Shown here: in pieces, positions 11,933 to 23,916 of the stretch
Layout of the letters: every line of letters begins with the position of its first letter
Position numbering within the stretch: position 1 is the first letter of the stretch
Source: Avena insularis
Taxonomy: Eukaryota > Streptophyta > Magnoliopsida > Poales > Poaceae
Reading direction: 5' to 3'
Assembly (NCBI GenBank): GCA_023614405.1
Contig: CM042697.1
Location: forward strand, 301,964,954-302,028,953
DNA: 64,000 nt
The notes under the pieces: model-generated
Told to the model about the DNA's origin: nothing
The model's database searches: none
What the model saw: the letters and a program-made list of their open reading frames with translations, nothing else
Translations under genes and position numbers: made by a program

Positions 11933-14924
11933 ACTGCTCTCCTGCCCGATCGAACACCGTCAACCAACTCTCGGTGAGCTCCCCGACCTCCCTGACATGG
12001 TCCCCTTCGCCGTGCCGCCTTAGATTCGCCGGACCAACCGCCGAGCACCCTCTCAGGCGCCGGCCGCGATCTTTCTCCTCGCCAGAAGGCGTCACAGAAG
12101 CCCTATCTAGGCCCGTCCGCATCCCCGACACCAACCCCACCCCATCAAGACTGGTTGCGCCCAGCAAGACTCCTCCCCTGTGTTCGAATCCGCCAGCGAA
12201 ACGGATCTGTCATGAGGAAGAGGAACAGTACGGTGCTCCATTTTGCTTTTAACCCCCTTGCTGTTTTACGGCTAAACCCGCAGTCCGCGTAGCCCCACCG
12301 TCAGCCTCTCTGTTTGTTTTGCTAAAACACCCCCGCCGTTTTACGCCCTTAACCCGCGCTCCCGTTTGGTCACCTGTCACCGCCTGTCGGCCGGCCGCAT
12401 CTGGGCCGAAGTGCTCCTCGCAGCGGCCGCCTCACGAGGAGGGCAAGCAAAGCAGCAGTGGTAAGGTTTTGGTGTTTTTCACGCAGCGCGCAACAAGATG
12501 GCCCCCCCGGGCTCGTCATTTGGCTAGGCTAGGTTCCGTGTAACAAAAAAACTTTCTTCATATATCGCTTTTAATTCAAATCTTTTTCAAATTATTTTCA
12601 AATTCAAATTTATTTCTGTTTTTAAATAACTTTTAAAATACAAACCCAATTAATACAAATAATATATGTTTTCAAATCAGAAAAATGTGAGGAATTCAAA
12701 TCTTTCATCCAAAATATATTTTGAACATTTAAAATTGCAAGTTGATTAAAATTACAATAAAATGCCCTTTCACCTTATTTAATTAATAACTTTTGTTTTA
12801 TAACTCCAAATTTAACAAATAATATGTCTAAAATGATTAGCTCGACGAGACCTTTCTGTTTATGCACTCCATGTTTTGAATTGCAGCATGCATCATATAA
12901 ATATAGAGTATACAGCAACTAATATGAGTATAAAATGGCCAAAACTCAATAAAATGATTTATTCTTGTATTCCACACCTCACCCATGCCATGGTACCTTA
13001 TTGCCATGCAAATTGTGCATCATTCATCATGGCATGATTGTTTGCTTGATGCATTTAACTCATATGCTTGTGCACTTTATTTATGTTGGCCCTTGTTTGT
13101 TTGGTTCTTCTTCGAATAGACGCTGAGCAGGGGATATATCAAGAAACCCAGAAGAACTACCCAGATCCTTCTCTCGCTTCAACTGAGCTGCCAGGCAAGC
13201 ACTACCACATGCTTGCATACATATAGTACCTATTGCCTCTATCTTATTCTTGCATCATTGAGTCGCGATTGCATTAAATTGAATCCCAAGTATTGCATAG
13301 CCTTTACTTTTAAACCCCACCGAAGCTTGTTCCTCCATCCCATGAGCCATTACTATAGGAGTTGTTTGAGCCATGCGAGTCGTAGAACAGCATGTGTAGG
13401 GTATGTGAGTGTCTAATGGATAACGAGGTACCTAAACAACTTAACCTGAGTAGTAATGGGATAACTAATGAAAGTGGCATCGGTGAGCCATATTCGCTAT
13501 TTGGTTTTTCAGGCTCACTTGTGTCCCGTAGGACCCCGAGTACTTGATTCCTGTTCCTTGAATATTCGCGCTATCCACATCCGGGAGGCTTATGAACCCC
13601 CGAGCCGTAGCTTGATTCATTCTTATTTCTTGAGGGCCACAAACTAGTTTGAGGTTTTATTTACTATCCTGTACTTATGCCATGCTTTCTTGCTTTATTT
13701 AAATTGTGCGAGGTACGCACCTTTGTCTTTGTTAGGTCCGTGACCTGTTTTTTATGTCGACAAGCCCAGTCACACTTTCGGGTTCCCAGTCGTTTACAGC
13801 CGGCTCCACAAACCTTGAGGCCGTCTTGGAGTCAGCTAACTTCGTTGCGGGTAGCTCAATGGGGTGCCCCCCTGAAATATTTCTGAATCCTGTGATCGCT
13901 TTGTCGTGACTGCCTCGTTGGGTTTTGATTTGGTTTTTCCGAGGCATATCGAGTGTGTGTTGCTATTTGTGCATCCCTGCAGGGTAAAACTTTCTGAAAG
14001 CCGTGTCCGCGGTTATGGACGACTTGGAGCACAGTTTCTCGATCATAGACAAGCATAACTAAAGTACCGCTTTTAATTTGACTAGACTAGATACCTGACT
14101 AGTAAATAGTGCAACACTCACGGAATGGATAATAAAACTGCCAACAGATGGGGGGCTGTTCGTCCGCTTCCTCGTCGGTAAGCGAGGAGGAGGATGGATC
14201 TGTGGATATTACCGTTTTAACTGTTATAACTGTTGTTATTAATTCACGGACATCCATCTATCTATGGTTAGGCGGATGGTTAGCGAGTATCTATAGAATT
14301 GCTAGGGTTTATCTTTTGCTGCAATTGCGTCACCCAGGTTGTGTCCCCTTTAGAGGCATAAAGACTTGCTGAGTACCCCTAGGGTCTCACACGATAAATT
14401 ATTGGTTCAGATGAACAGGTACACTCGCAAGATGGATACTGGGTGGAAGAGACGGACGATGTGGGCAACGAGTAGAGATTCCGGGAACGGGGATCCGTGA
14501 GATCTGTGGGCGGGATGTGCTTATTTATGGGGCATCTTATGCCGATTTGCTTCTTATCCGTACTCGGATTTTGTCTTCCGCTTCCGCTTGATACTCTGAT
14601 GTTTGATGTATGAGGAGATATCCTAAACTATTATATCTATCTAGGATATTTGGATCTTGCCGTATGGCGTTGCTATATTTCCTTTCTTTTTAGATGGAAT
14701 GGCTCTGATGTACTGTATGGTGGCTTGCATACATACTCATTTGTGTATGTAGTTGATCCCTTCGCCTGCCGATTACGCCGCCCGTTCTTGTCCCGATGTT
14801 TGGAAATGGTTGGGACGGCCGAAAGGTCTACCTATGAGTGGCATTTGGGCCCCACCGTACTATTTCAACCATTTCTGCTCATCCAGGCTTGTAACTAGGA
14901 GCGTAATTCACCGAGGTAGTTACA
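11933..14924 (+). mobile_element. Older LTR fragment of the same family, inverted relative to A
   Basis: Aligns by eye to the reverse complement of 7,087-10,090 along its length, ending in the same GGTAGTTACA at 14,924. It starts abruptly where element A ends, so A inserted into this LTR and the missing first part should lie left of the window. No primer site follows its 3' end, so it is a solo LTR or the 3' LTR of an older element. It is visibly more diverged from A's LTRs than those are from each other. Confidence 0.88.
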
Positions 14925-14925
14925 T

Positions 14926-15585
14926 AAGTTGAAGGCTGCAGCACAAAAAAGAGATGTAGCAGATCAAGCAAAATTTGATGTAGCAATGGCAAAGTTGCAA
15001 CAAGAGGAGGAACAAAGGGCTCAACCTGCTGAGAATAAAAAGGCCGAAGCTTTTGCTAGAAAATTAGCAAATGCAGAAAATAAGAAGACTGAGAGGGAAG
15101 CCAAGCAGCTAGCTACTGAAGAAAAGAAAATAGCAAATGCAGAGAAGAAGAAGAAAGCACTAGAGGAAAAACTTGCACTTGTAGAGACGAAAAAACTAGC
15201 CCAGAAAACTAGAAAAAGGGAGGTGGAGGAAGCTAAGCATGCACTTGCAGAAAAGAAAAGGTTGGCTCAAGAAATTAGGAAACAAGAAATAGAAGAAGCT
15301 AAGAGAAAAGAAGAAGAAGAGGCAAGAATTATCTTGAGAAGGAAAGAAGAAGCAAGGCAAAAGTCCTGGGAAGAACACATGCAGAAAGCTAACAAAGCCC
15401 AGGCTGCTCAGTTTCAAGCTGCACAACAAGCTGGAATGTTGCCCTTTGAGCAAAATAAAAGAAAAAGGGGACAGGGAAGCAGCAGCTACAGCAGAGAACC
15501 TTACAAAATTCCCAGGAAAGTCTCCATGTTTCATTATCTCAAAGGCCCTCCGCCTGGCAGTGACAATTTCAGTTCTGATGCTTAG
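14926..15585 (+). pseudogene. 5'-truncated Lys/Glu/Ala-rich coiled-coil ORF
   Basis: About 219 open codons running from the LTR junction to a TAG stop. The first in-frame start-like codon is TTG at 14,929, so the true N-terminus was lost when the adjacent LTR inserted. Roughly residues 1-165 are highly charged heptad-like repeats (runs such as NAEKKKKALEEKLAL and EEAKRKEEEEAR), predicting a long coiled coil. The C-terminus is different: a basic patch (NKRKRGQGSSS, nuclear-localisation-like) and a tail MFHYLKGPPPGSDNF. The frame is intact over 660 bp, unusual in this decayed window. I do not recognise the family. A C-terminal part of a DNA-transposon protein (pogo-like transposases can carry such tails) and a host gene fragment are both possible. 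Confidence 0.5.
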
Positions 15586-15665
15586 TGCTGCTAATGTTTA
15601 GTAGTGATGTGTTTGTTCAGATGGTAGCTCTATTTTTTTAATAATGCAGAACTGATTATATTTTA

Positions 15666-15789
15666 CTCCCTTCGATCCATATTAGTTGACTTCGATTTGT
15701 CAAAATTTGGATGAACCTATATACTAAATAGTGTCTAGATTCATCCAAATATAGACAAATTTGAGTCAACTAATATGGGTCGAAGGGAG
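15666..15789. mobile_element. Stowaway-type MITE, 124 bp
   Basis: Near-perfect palindrome with termini CTCCCTTCGATCCATATTAG and its complement, flanked by TA on both sides (15,664-15,665 and 15,790-15,791). The CTCCCT terminus, TA target duplication, small size and hairpin symmetry are the Stowaway (Tc1/mariner) signature. It lies just downstream of the coiled-coil ORF. Confidence 0.92.
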
Positions 15790-15791
15790 TA

Positions 15792-16470
15792 TTAGATACG
15801 AAGAACCTGCTATATTTTGTTATATTATAAAGAACCTGCTATGTTATCATATCTCATATGTTACATATTGTGCTATGTTACACAATGTGCAAATGAATCA
15901 GTGCATATCTGGCCAATCTCAACTCCATTTTATTCGAAACATTGGGCCGCATGAATAGCGGGCCAGTCCTTGCATTTCACAATCGCGAATTTCTTCCGAC
16001 AAGCTGCCATCGCCGCCCATGAGGAAAACAGACGAACTGTCAGACAACGAGGATGTAAAGTTCGCGCTCCAGTAGTCGCCCCACACTTTCTTCCTTTGTC
16101 GACAAGCTACAGACGTCGCCGAAGAGCTCAAGCAGTCACCGCCGAAGAGCTCAAGCAGTCACCGCTCGCTCACAACCTCACGCGCCATTGGGGAATGCCT
16201 TGATCTAGATTTACAATGAAGACGGGCATACTAGAGGAAAGAATAGAACGGTTCAGACTAGTTCTGGTGGGCCTATCCATTGCGCCGTCCCGGGCCTGCT
16301 TCATCGCCACGTCATGGAAATACGGCGGCCATCATACTCATGACCGTATCTAGACATCCTGGACAAGTTTGAGGACGACAATATTGCAGTTCCTGTATTT
16401 CAGGACGGTTTTAGACTTCGCCTGTAAGATGCGGGACTACTGATGCATTTTACTCTGGATCAGGCTAGGC
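15792..16470. other. Unassigned sequence
   Basis: AT-rich up to about 15,950, then mixed composition with short ORFs that lack recognisable domains. A 23-bp perfect tandem duplication lies at 16,118-16,163. Nothing else is supportable. Confidence 0.4.
16118..16163. repeat. 23-bp perfect tandem duplication
   Basis: The unit starting GCCGAAGAGCTCAAGCAGTC occurs twice back to back (16,118-16,140 and 16,141-16,163). Because 23 is not a multiple of three, it shifts any reading frame that crosses it. Confidence 0.9.
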
Positions 16471-16647
16471 ATGGAGACCATGCTCACGCGCAACATGGTG
16501 CATGCCGACCAGGACTTCGCCGTCGCCATCAAGGCGTGCAAGCCCAATCTCCCCGCGACCTTCGGTGCGGCCCTCCATCGCCAAAGCAGTGGCAAAAGGT
16601 GCCACACCAGTAGCCACAACAGCCTGCCCGCTACCAATGATGTTTAG
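16471..16647 (+). CDS. Small GC-rich exon-like ORF, unknown
   Basis: 58 codons from ATG. The first ~32 codons have strongly G/C third positions (for example ...HADQDFAVAIKACKPNLPATF...), as in grass genes and unlike the AT-rich surroundings; GC bias falls off after that. It is preceded by a CAG that could be a splice acceptor. This may be a captured or decayed exon. I recognise no domain, and the ORF could be fortuitous. Confidence 0.25.
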   Translation: METMLTRNMVHADQDFAVAIKACKPNLPATFGAALHRQSSGKRCHTSSHNSLPATNDV

Positions 16648-17022
16648 GTGTGATTTTAATGTGGCAGTCAAATCGAGTGTAGTCAACCAAACAACAAACA
16701 TCCATTTTTGTCATTATGCAAAAACTTTCGATGCAACTGATCAAACAAGTTACAGAACATGTCTAGAAACGCGCTTGTGTGTGACATTGTCCATCCTAGC
16801 ACTGCCTGAGGGGAACGAGAAGTTGGTACACGCTTCCAAACACACCCTAGGTTACATATCTCTCCTCGTCTACTCTTGGAGGCAGGCGGCAACAAGAAAT
16901 AATAGTTGTATTTTTCCATCATGGCTTTTGTTGCTCCATGTTGGCATGTTTGTTTCTTTGCTCGCATTTGGCACCGCATCAAGGATCCGTGCCCTTATTT
17001 TTTTAATGAAAAGAAACCCCAT
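16648..17022. other. Unassigned sequence
   Basis: No repeat boundary, domain or RNA gene visible. The plus-strand ORF at 16,502-17,041 crosses this stretch but loses GC bias and reads like non-coding sequence. Confidence 0.35.
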
Positions 17023-17291
17023 GCCCTTGTTCGGAATGTAGGGTCGAAAAACAAAGGAAAAGTGGAAAACGAAGGAATAGAAAAGTTATATATGTGTAAA
17101 ACTTAGGATTACAAAACATAGGAAAAAAGGCCATGGCTACTGTTCGAAACATAAGAAGATATTCAGTTTCCCATGAAAAGAGGAGGAAAGGTTTCCTGCC
17201 ATTCCTTTGTACCGAATCATTGTGGAAAAAATTTCGGAGGAAACGAAACCTGTAAAATTCCTATGTTTTTCCTCTATTCTGAACGGAGCCT
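17023..17291. mobile_element. MITE-like inverted-repeat unit
   Basis: The left end (GCCCTTGTTCGGAATGTAGG) and the complement of the right end (AGGCTCCGTTCAGAATAGAG) match with a few differences, and both continue into GAAAAACAWAGG. This resembles a common grass MITE type beginning GGCC(C/T)TGTTYGGA. The target duplication is not clear, so class (hAT, Harbinger or Mutator) and exact ends are uncertain. Confidence 0.5.
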
Positions 17292-17837
17292 AACTGGTTC
17301 AGAAATATTAGCTAATAAAGCTTCTCCAAAGTTTTTTTTGGGAATGTAATCCTCAAATTAGTACGTTGAAAACCACATGAGCCCAATCCTTGAAATGTGA
17401 AATAATAGAAAAATGAGGCCCAAGGCTCAGACAATTACCTTCCCCTGCATGTAAACAAAATAATCTGAAATACATGGGCCTTTTTGGGAGTGTTAGGGTC
17501 TTAGGGGTTTTGATTAAGGGAATGACTGAACCTGAAATTCTAAAGGAGATGGTTGTCCGAGAAAGGGTGCATCTTGCATAAGACCTTCTCTTATAAAGTT
17601 CAGGATTGCTAGTGACTGTTTATCGGCAGCCGGAGCAATCACAGAACAGAATCTCGAAAGTTAAGGTCACATTTTATAGTAGATTAGGAAGAGTATAGCA
17701 AGTTTTTTCTAAAGTGTCGATTGTTCATGAAAATCGAACTTCTAGTACAGGGCGACACCATAACTACAGCCATGCACTCCACACTCACGTCAAGGGTGGC
17801 TCGTGGTGTAGATCCACCTTGCTTTTATCCACGCGCC
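17292..17837. other. Unassigned sequence
   Basis: About 550 bp with no coding similarity, terminal repeats or RNA gene that I can see. It flanks the 3' LTR of Copia element B and is probably older host or repeat DNA. Confidence 0.35.
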
Positions 17838-19498
17838 TGATGGGGTTTGATGCATAAAAACAAAAAAATTCCTACAGTTTTAACTGCCAAGATCGAATCA
17901 ATGTGATACTTTGTAACGCTTATAGAAGGACTCACCCTTGAAGACTGTTAGTGGGATAGCATTCCCGTAAACAAACGTGGTTGTAGTAGATGTACACAAC
18001 TGTCCTCAAGGACGTGCAAACGATTAGCGCCACAAGAGGTCAGCGCCTTTGTAATCGGTCACACGTATGGTGTGCTGACGACTTCCATCCCACGCTCTAG
18101 CCAGGCAACGGAAGTAGAGGGTCCCCAAGAACTCTAGCAGCAATACGACATGGTAGAGGTGGTGGAGGGGAAGATCTCGAGCAGGGCTTTGCCTAAGCAT
18201 CTTTCTCTTGGCAATGGACAAGGCTATAGCAAGGGGGAAGATTTCATCCAAAGGGCATATGAGAGGGGAGGGAGTGTCGGTGAGAGAGGGAGGTCTCCAC
18301 CTCCTTTTATAGGGGGAGGGGGCATACCCCTCCCTTGGCCAGCAGCCAAGTGGGTTCCCCTCCTCTCCCCTCATCATGTGGGTGGACACTCCACTCACAA
18401 AATGTTTATCTCCACTTCCTCCCATTGATTCTCCACTAAAAACCAAAGGTATTTCCATTAAAGCACTTTCATTCTCTTGGTTTAATGCAACTCAATTTAA
18501 TGAACACTCCATTTAATGAGTAGTTCATTTAACGAACACATTTAGATTTTGTTCCTTTGCTTTGTTTTGATACACCAAAACCATTCTGGCAGATTCGATA
18601 GAACAATTCCTGCGATATCCAGTATCTTCTCCTGTGTTTCTTATCCACTCAAATGCGCCGGCTGCCCTTAAGTGTGTGTACCTATGGTTTTGAGAACTAT
18701 GTGGACACGATCGAGACCTTCTCTGATCAATAATCATTTGCGGGACATGGATATCCATAATGACTCCCACTAGCTCAACGAAAATCCAATGATCGTCTAA
18801 ACCTTTTTCGTAGTAACCAATTCCTTTTGTCTCATGATATTTTACTTGTCCAAGATCTGATCATTACGTATCATCTATACCTAGTTCAATATCGATAAGT
18901 ACTAATTTTTCTCATTCCCGTAATATAACATTCTAGTGATCAAATCACTTGCTTGCAAGCTATGTTAATGTGATATCACCGAGAGGGCCCTGGGTATATC
19001 TCTCTGTCATCTGGATGAAAAAATCCCACTCTTCATCCACGAGGCTCAACTAACACTTTCCAAGTACCCGATGACACCTTTATAATCACCCAGTTATGGT
19101 GCGAAGTTTTATAGAATCAAAGTACTTATCCAGTGGAAGTGATTGACATGATCTCATGGTCTAAGGACAATGAGTTACTTTGAATGAGATATCATATAAA
19201 CTTGAGGACTTGATCGTATTGATAAATCTACTGTGGGTGACTGTTCATCATATCATTCTTCAATAATATGACCCTGTTATTAACAATATTCAATGTTCAT
19301 GATCAGGAAACCTTAATCATCAGTTAATCAACAAGCTAGTATGAAGAGAGGCATTACTAGTAACCTTTTATTTTGTTTATAAATCACACATGTATAATCC
19401 TATTAAAACAATTATAGCATAAAAAATAAATATCTATTAGAAACCTCGAATAACATAAAAACCATTTTATTATTACCCTTTCGAGCATATTCCTTTTA
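17838..19498 (-). mobile_element. 3' LTR of Copia element B (BARE/Angela/WIS-like)
   Basis: Homologous along its length to solo LTR K at 61,985-63,642, sharing the AACAAAAAAATTCCTAC end and the GGAATATGC...GGTAATAATAAA start on the minus strand. Its minus-strand start abuts a BARE-type polypurine tract, and Copia RNase H lies just upstream in minus orientation, so this is the 3' LTR. Terminal TG/CA are decayed, so the ends are good to a few bases. Confidence 0.85.
18304..18311 (-). promoter_or_regulatory. TATA box in LTR of element B
   Basis: Minus-strand TATAAAAG, at the same relative place as in solo LTR K (62,407-62,414), flanked by G-rich sequence. This is the likely core promoter of the Copia LTR. 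Confidence 0.6.
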
Positions 19499-19515
19499 GT
19501 CTCTCACTTGCACTA
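19499..19515 (-). other. Polypurine tract of element B
   Basis: Minus-strand GTGCAAGTGAGAGAC immediately before the LTR. It matches the GCAAGTGGGAGACT style of BARE/Angela elements with one or two changes. Confidence 0.65.
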
Positions 19516-19741
19516 GAGTTAATAATCTAGATTTACATAGTCATGAATATAATACCCATAGAGTTCTGGTGCTGATCATGTTTTTCCCTTGGTATAGCTT
19601 TAGTCAACGGGTTTGCAACATTTAGATCCGTGTCTACTTTGAAAATATCTACATCGCCATCTTGAACATGTTCTTGGATGGAGTTGAAGCGGCGCTTTAT
19701 ATGCTTGGAATTCTCGTGAGACCTTGGTTCCTTAGCAATGG

Positions 19742-21503
19742 CTATGGCACCATTTTTTCACAATAGATAACCATTGGATCCAAAGCACTTGGAACCACAC
19801 CCAATTCAGAAATGAACTCCTTCATCCAAACCACTTCCTCCACTGCTTCTGAAGCAGAGATATATTCCGCCTCCATTGTATATCTTGCTATCATTAGTTT
19901 CTTGGAGCTCCTCCAACTCACTGTTGCACCATTCATCAAAACTACATACCCGGATTGTGACATTGAGTCATCCAGATCGGTGTTGAAGCTAGCATCGACG
20001 TAACACCTTGCGACGAGCTCTTCTTCACCGCCATATACGAGAAACATGTCTTTAGTTCTTATCAAGTACTTAAAGACATTATTAACCGCTCTCCAGGTGT
20101 TCCAAACCGGGATCAGATTGGTACCTTCTAGTCAAACTAACAACATGTGCCACCTCTGGTGTTGTACACAACATAGCATACATAAGAGAACCTATGGATG
20201 AGGCATAGGGGACATGGTCCATTATTTCTCTATCTGCTGCTGAAGCTGTACACTGAGTCTTACTCAAAGTCGTACCTTGCAACATAGGTAAGAACCCTTT
20301 CTTATTTTCGTCCATTTTGAAGTTCTTCCAAATCTTTTCAAGGTATGTACTTCATGAGAATCCAAATAAGTGTCTTGATATATCTCTATAAATCTTGATG
20401 CCTATTATATATGCAGCTTCACCAAAGTCTTTCATTGAAAACTTACTATTTAAGTAATCCTTTATGCTTTTATAAAGATCTATATCATTTCCAATCAATA
20501 ATATGTCATCCACATATAATATTAGAAATTCTATAGATCTCCCAATCACTTTCTTATGAATACAAGCTTCTCTGATGGTTTGGAAAAATCCAAACCCTTT
20601 GATCACTTCATCAAAGTGAAGATTCCAACTTTGGGATGCTTGCTTCAGTCTATAAATAGAAACGCTGAAGTTTTCATACCTTGTTAGCATCCTTAGGATT
20701 GACAAAACCTTTAGGTTGCATCATATACAACAATTCCTCAATGTTTCCATTAAGGAACATTGTATTGACATCCATCTGCCAGATTTCATAATTGAAAAAT
20801 AAAGCAATTGCTAACATAACCCTAATAGACTTTAGCATCGCTACCGGTGAGAAAGTCTTATCGTAGTCAACTCCTTGAATTTGCCAGAACCCCTTCATGA
20901 GAAGTCATGCTTTATAGACGGTCACATTATCGTCATCGTCAATTTTCTTTTTGAAAATCCATTTATTCTCAACGGTCTTTCAGTCGAGAGGTAAGTCCAC
21001 CAAAGTATAAACTTGGTTTTCATACATGGATTCCATCTCGGATCGCATGACTTCAAGCCATTTTTTAGAATTTGGGCTTATCATCGCTTCTTCATACATC
21101 ACAGGTTCATCGCTTCCATCTATCATGATATTTAAGACTGAAAACCGTACAGTTCAGGAGCTGTACTTATCCTTCCCGATCTACGAGGCTCGGTAGTATT
21201 CTCATTTGGAGTTTCATGAGGAGAAGGATCCTCATCATCATTTCCTTCTTCCATTGGAGGATTCAACACTGGAACAGATTCTGGCGCCGCGCTACTCGCC
21301 ACTTTGGGAAGAGAAGGTTCAGTAACCTCGTCGAGTTCTACCTTCCTACTACTCACACCTTTCAAGAGAAACTCATTTTTTAGAAAGGATTCATTCTTGG
21401 CAACAAAAACTTTGCCTTCGGATTGGTGATAGAAGGTGTACCCAATTGTTTCTTTTGGGTATCCTATGAAGACGCATTTTTCCGCTTTGGGCTCGAGCTT
21501 AAC
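19742..21503 (-). pseudogene. Copia element B pol: integrase C-terminus, RT, RNase H (decayed)
   Basis: Copia polyprotein remains on the minus strand. From 21,503 down: an integrase C-terminal segment (EKCVFIGYPKETIGYTFYH), a variable linker with TEPRRSGR, RT (KTFSPVAMLKSIRVMLAIA ... WQMDVNTMFLNG ... SRQ-type region SYRLKQASQSWNL), the catalytic YVDD in LILYVDDILLIGND, and RNase H (CYVDASF ... SWRSSKK ... EAEYISASE). Stops and frameshifts split it into at least five pieces (21,132-21,365; 20,674-20,898; 20,352-20,705; 20,082-20,315; 19,742-20,065). The remaining Copia sequence resumes at 39,735, beyond solo LTR D. Similarity is to the Angela/BARE/WIS lineage. Confidence 0.9.
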
Positions 21504-23916
21504 TGTGGCACCCCGGATTTACGGTCCCAGAATACCCGTTATGCATGCAATTCATGTTCCCATGATTAGTGAGCTGTGAGCATAACCGACTAGTATCATT
21601 ACATCATCCATAAGGTAACGAGTACAAAAACTTACAAAGGGGCCATTATGGCATTTACAACACAAGTAGCGGAAGTCTTCAGCATAGAGCCAGTGCCTTA
21701 ACCTACAGGCAACTGACTGGGAAGACGGCCTAGATCGCATAGACGTCAACACCTTCGTTCCTTCTTAACATATGCAATCTGGCCAAGTAAATAGCCAGGG
21801 ACAATGCCAGTGAGTACTTTGAATGTACTCACAAACCACCGAGACAAGGTAACAATATTATGCATATTTGGATGTGGCGATATAGCTCTACACTATAGTT
21901 GTTTTTGAAAGACCTATCATTGGCATCTCTATATCTTTGTTGAAAAAGAGTTTTTGGAAAATATGCCTCCTTTTAGAAAATCTTGACATCTCCACATCCT
22001 TGTTAAAAAGATTTCAAAAACCGTTTTGTTGTAAAACCCTTTTTAAACGTCTTCGACCATCCCTGGTCAAAACCAAACTCATTCTTATCTTTTCTCGTGA
22101 CCAAGTCACATCCTTTATTTCATCACAACACAACCGAAGGGTCCTCCTAGCACTTGCCATTCCAACCGTCCTTGACCGTGGACATGACTATTCAAATAGA
22201 TTAGACTCTGCAGAGTTTGCGCACTTTACCCACAAGAATCAATACATCCACCGGGATTTAACCACGACCCGCTACACACTATAGACGGGGGTTCGGATAA
22301 TTAAACCTAGCTTTTCATTTGTCCATCCCTAGCAAAGGCGACTCTTACTTTTGGGTTTGTTCTCCCCAACACGAGTATGCGGCACTATGGCCTTAGTCCT
22401 CCCTGCAACACTTTCGTATACCCAAACCCTCGGCATGGCAATATACAATTGTTGATTCCACTTCCTTCCCTATGCCTAAAACATACGGTCCGCGGGAGAC
22501 CCAATTGTTGCACCGACTCTTCCGCCGAAGCGGGCGATGGAGGCCCCAGATCCGCAGACTTGGGGTAGAGTCCACACGAGCTTCTAGGGATTGCTCCCGT
22601 TAAGCAAGCACAAGTGGCCCCGGCTAAGGACAACAACTACGAGCTAAGCCCCAGCGCCTGGGGTAATGTGGTTGCACAGATAAATTGTTCAGGACATTGG
22701 CATAGAACATCCCTTCTCTTTCCCTTACTTGACTTTCTCCTACTTATCTTTCTCTTCATCCAACTCATATCTCCTTTAGTAAAACTTCCACTCAGAAACG
22801 ATGCCTCTTTCCGAGGGTTTTATTTTCAAAAACTTTGTAGTAGGGTAAAACCCAAAATAGTTTTATCATTGAAAATCCGTGGGTTCCAAGAGGGAAGATG
22901 CTAATCATCTTAGCCTCGATATAGGGGGGTAAAAGTAGGTGTAAATGGTGTAGGTTTCCTAATGGATACTTATCCATAACTTGGAGGAGCCAAGTTACTC
23001 ACGCACTTTTATATGAAACAAACAATGCAATTTAATTATGCAGTTGATAAACGAGATATAAAACAATTGATAAAGAGGAGTAGGTTAATATAGGAGTTCA
23101 GGAATGGTGGCTTGCCTGTGACCAGCGAGATGTCCCTTTACTTTGTTAGAAAACCAGAATACCAATACAATTAATAATAAGATAACCCCGATGCTTCCTT
23201 CTTCTCGTCGTCACACAATCGCAACTATCGCCATTATTGAGCATACATGCAAACAAACAACACCACAATTACTACAAGGCATACAAGAATCAAACCAAAC
23301 AACAATAAAAGGTTGTATACATGATATACATCGGTAGGATGTTGGTGGTTTGATTTGATTGGATTGGAAGAAGATTTGGAGGCATGGGAAAAAGGGGTCC
23401 TCCTTGGATTTGAAGCCTAGGAACTAACTAGGAGAGGTTTTTGACCAAGGGCTTGACCTATATGATACCATTGTATAAAAATGATACCAGGAGATAGGTA
23501 TTGTTAAAATGAATCCAACAAAAGTGGTTTCACTATTTTATCAATTTCCCTTGGTTTATAATGGATTTTATAGTGATTAAAGCTCTAGTTTTAGGAAATA
23601 ATTCACGAGAACTTCTGTGGAGTTTCAAAAATTATTTCCTTAGGTGATTAAGTAGAATTTGGTGGACTAAACCAAGAGGAGTTGGAATCACCTTAAAACA
23701 ATTACCAGAATGCCCTTGAGAAATTCCAAAGGCAGTATTGGATGGGATTTGTCTTTTTCATAAGATTTATTTTACAGAAGATTTTTAGGTGATTCCAAGG
23801 TAACATGTTAGGTACTGAGAATACCTTTCTATAGAAATTGGAATCCACCATTTTGGAGTTGCAGATCTACTGTAGTGATTTTATTAGTGAATAAACCATG
23901 CACAGAAGAGTTTAAT
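21504..23916 (-). mobile_element. Solo LTR D, part 1 (split by element C)
   Basis: Begins TGTGGCACCCCGG directly inside Copia integrase coding sequence. On the minus strand this is the 3' part of the LTR. It shares with element C's LTRs an end-proximal block (CCAGGGACAA...GCCA, then a short GAGTAC/GTACTC palindrome). It continues at 36,170-39,734; the total is about 5.98 kb, with no internal domain and no repeated half, so it is a solo LTR. The flanks TTAAC (21,499-21,503) and TTATC (39,735-39,739) are a target duplication with one change. Confidence 0.82.

Noticed and set aside
16502..17041. 179-codon plus-strand ORF as a gene
   Set aside because: Only the region around 16,471-16,600 has gene-like composition, and in a different frame; the rest runs through AT-rich DNA into the MITE-like unit.
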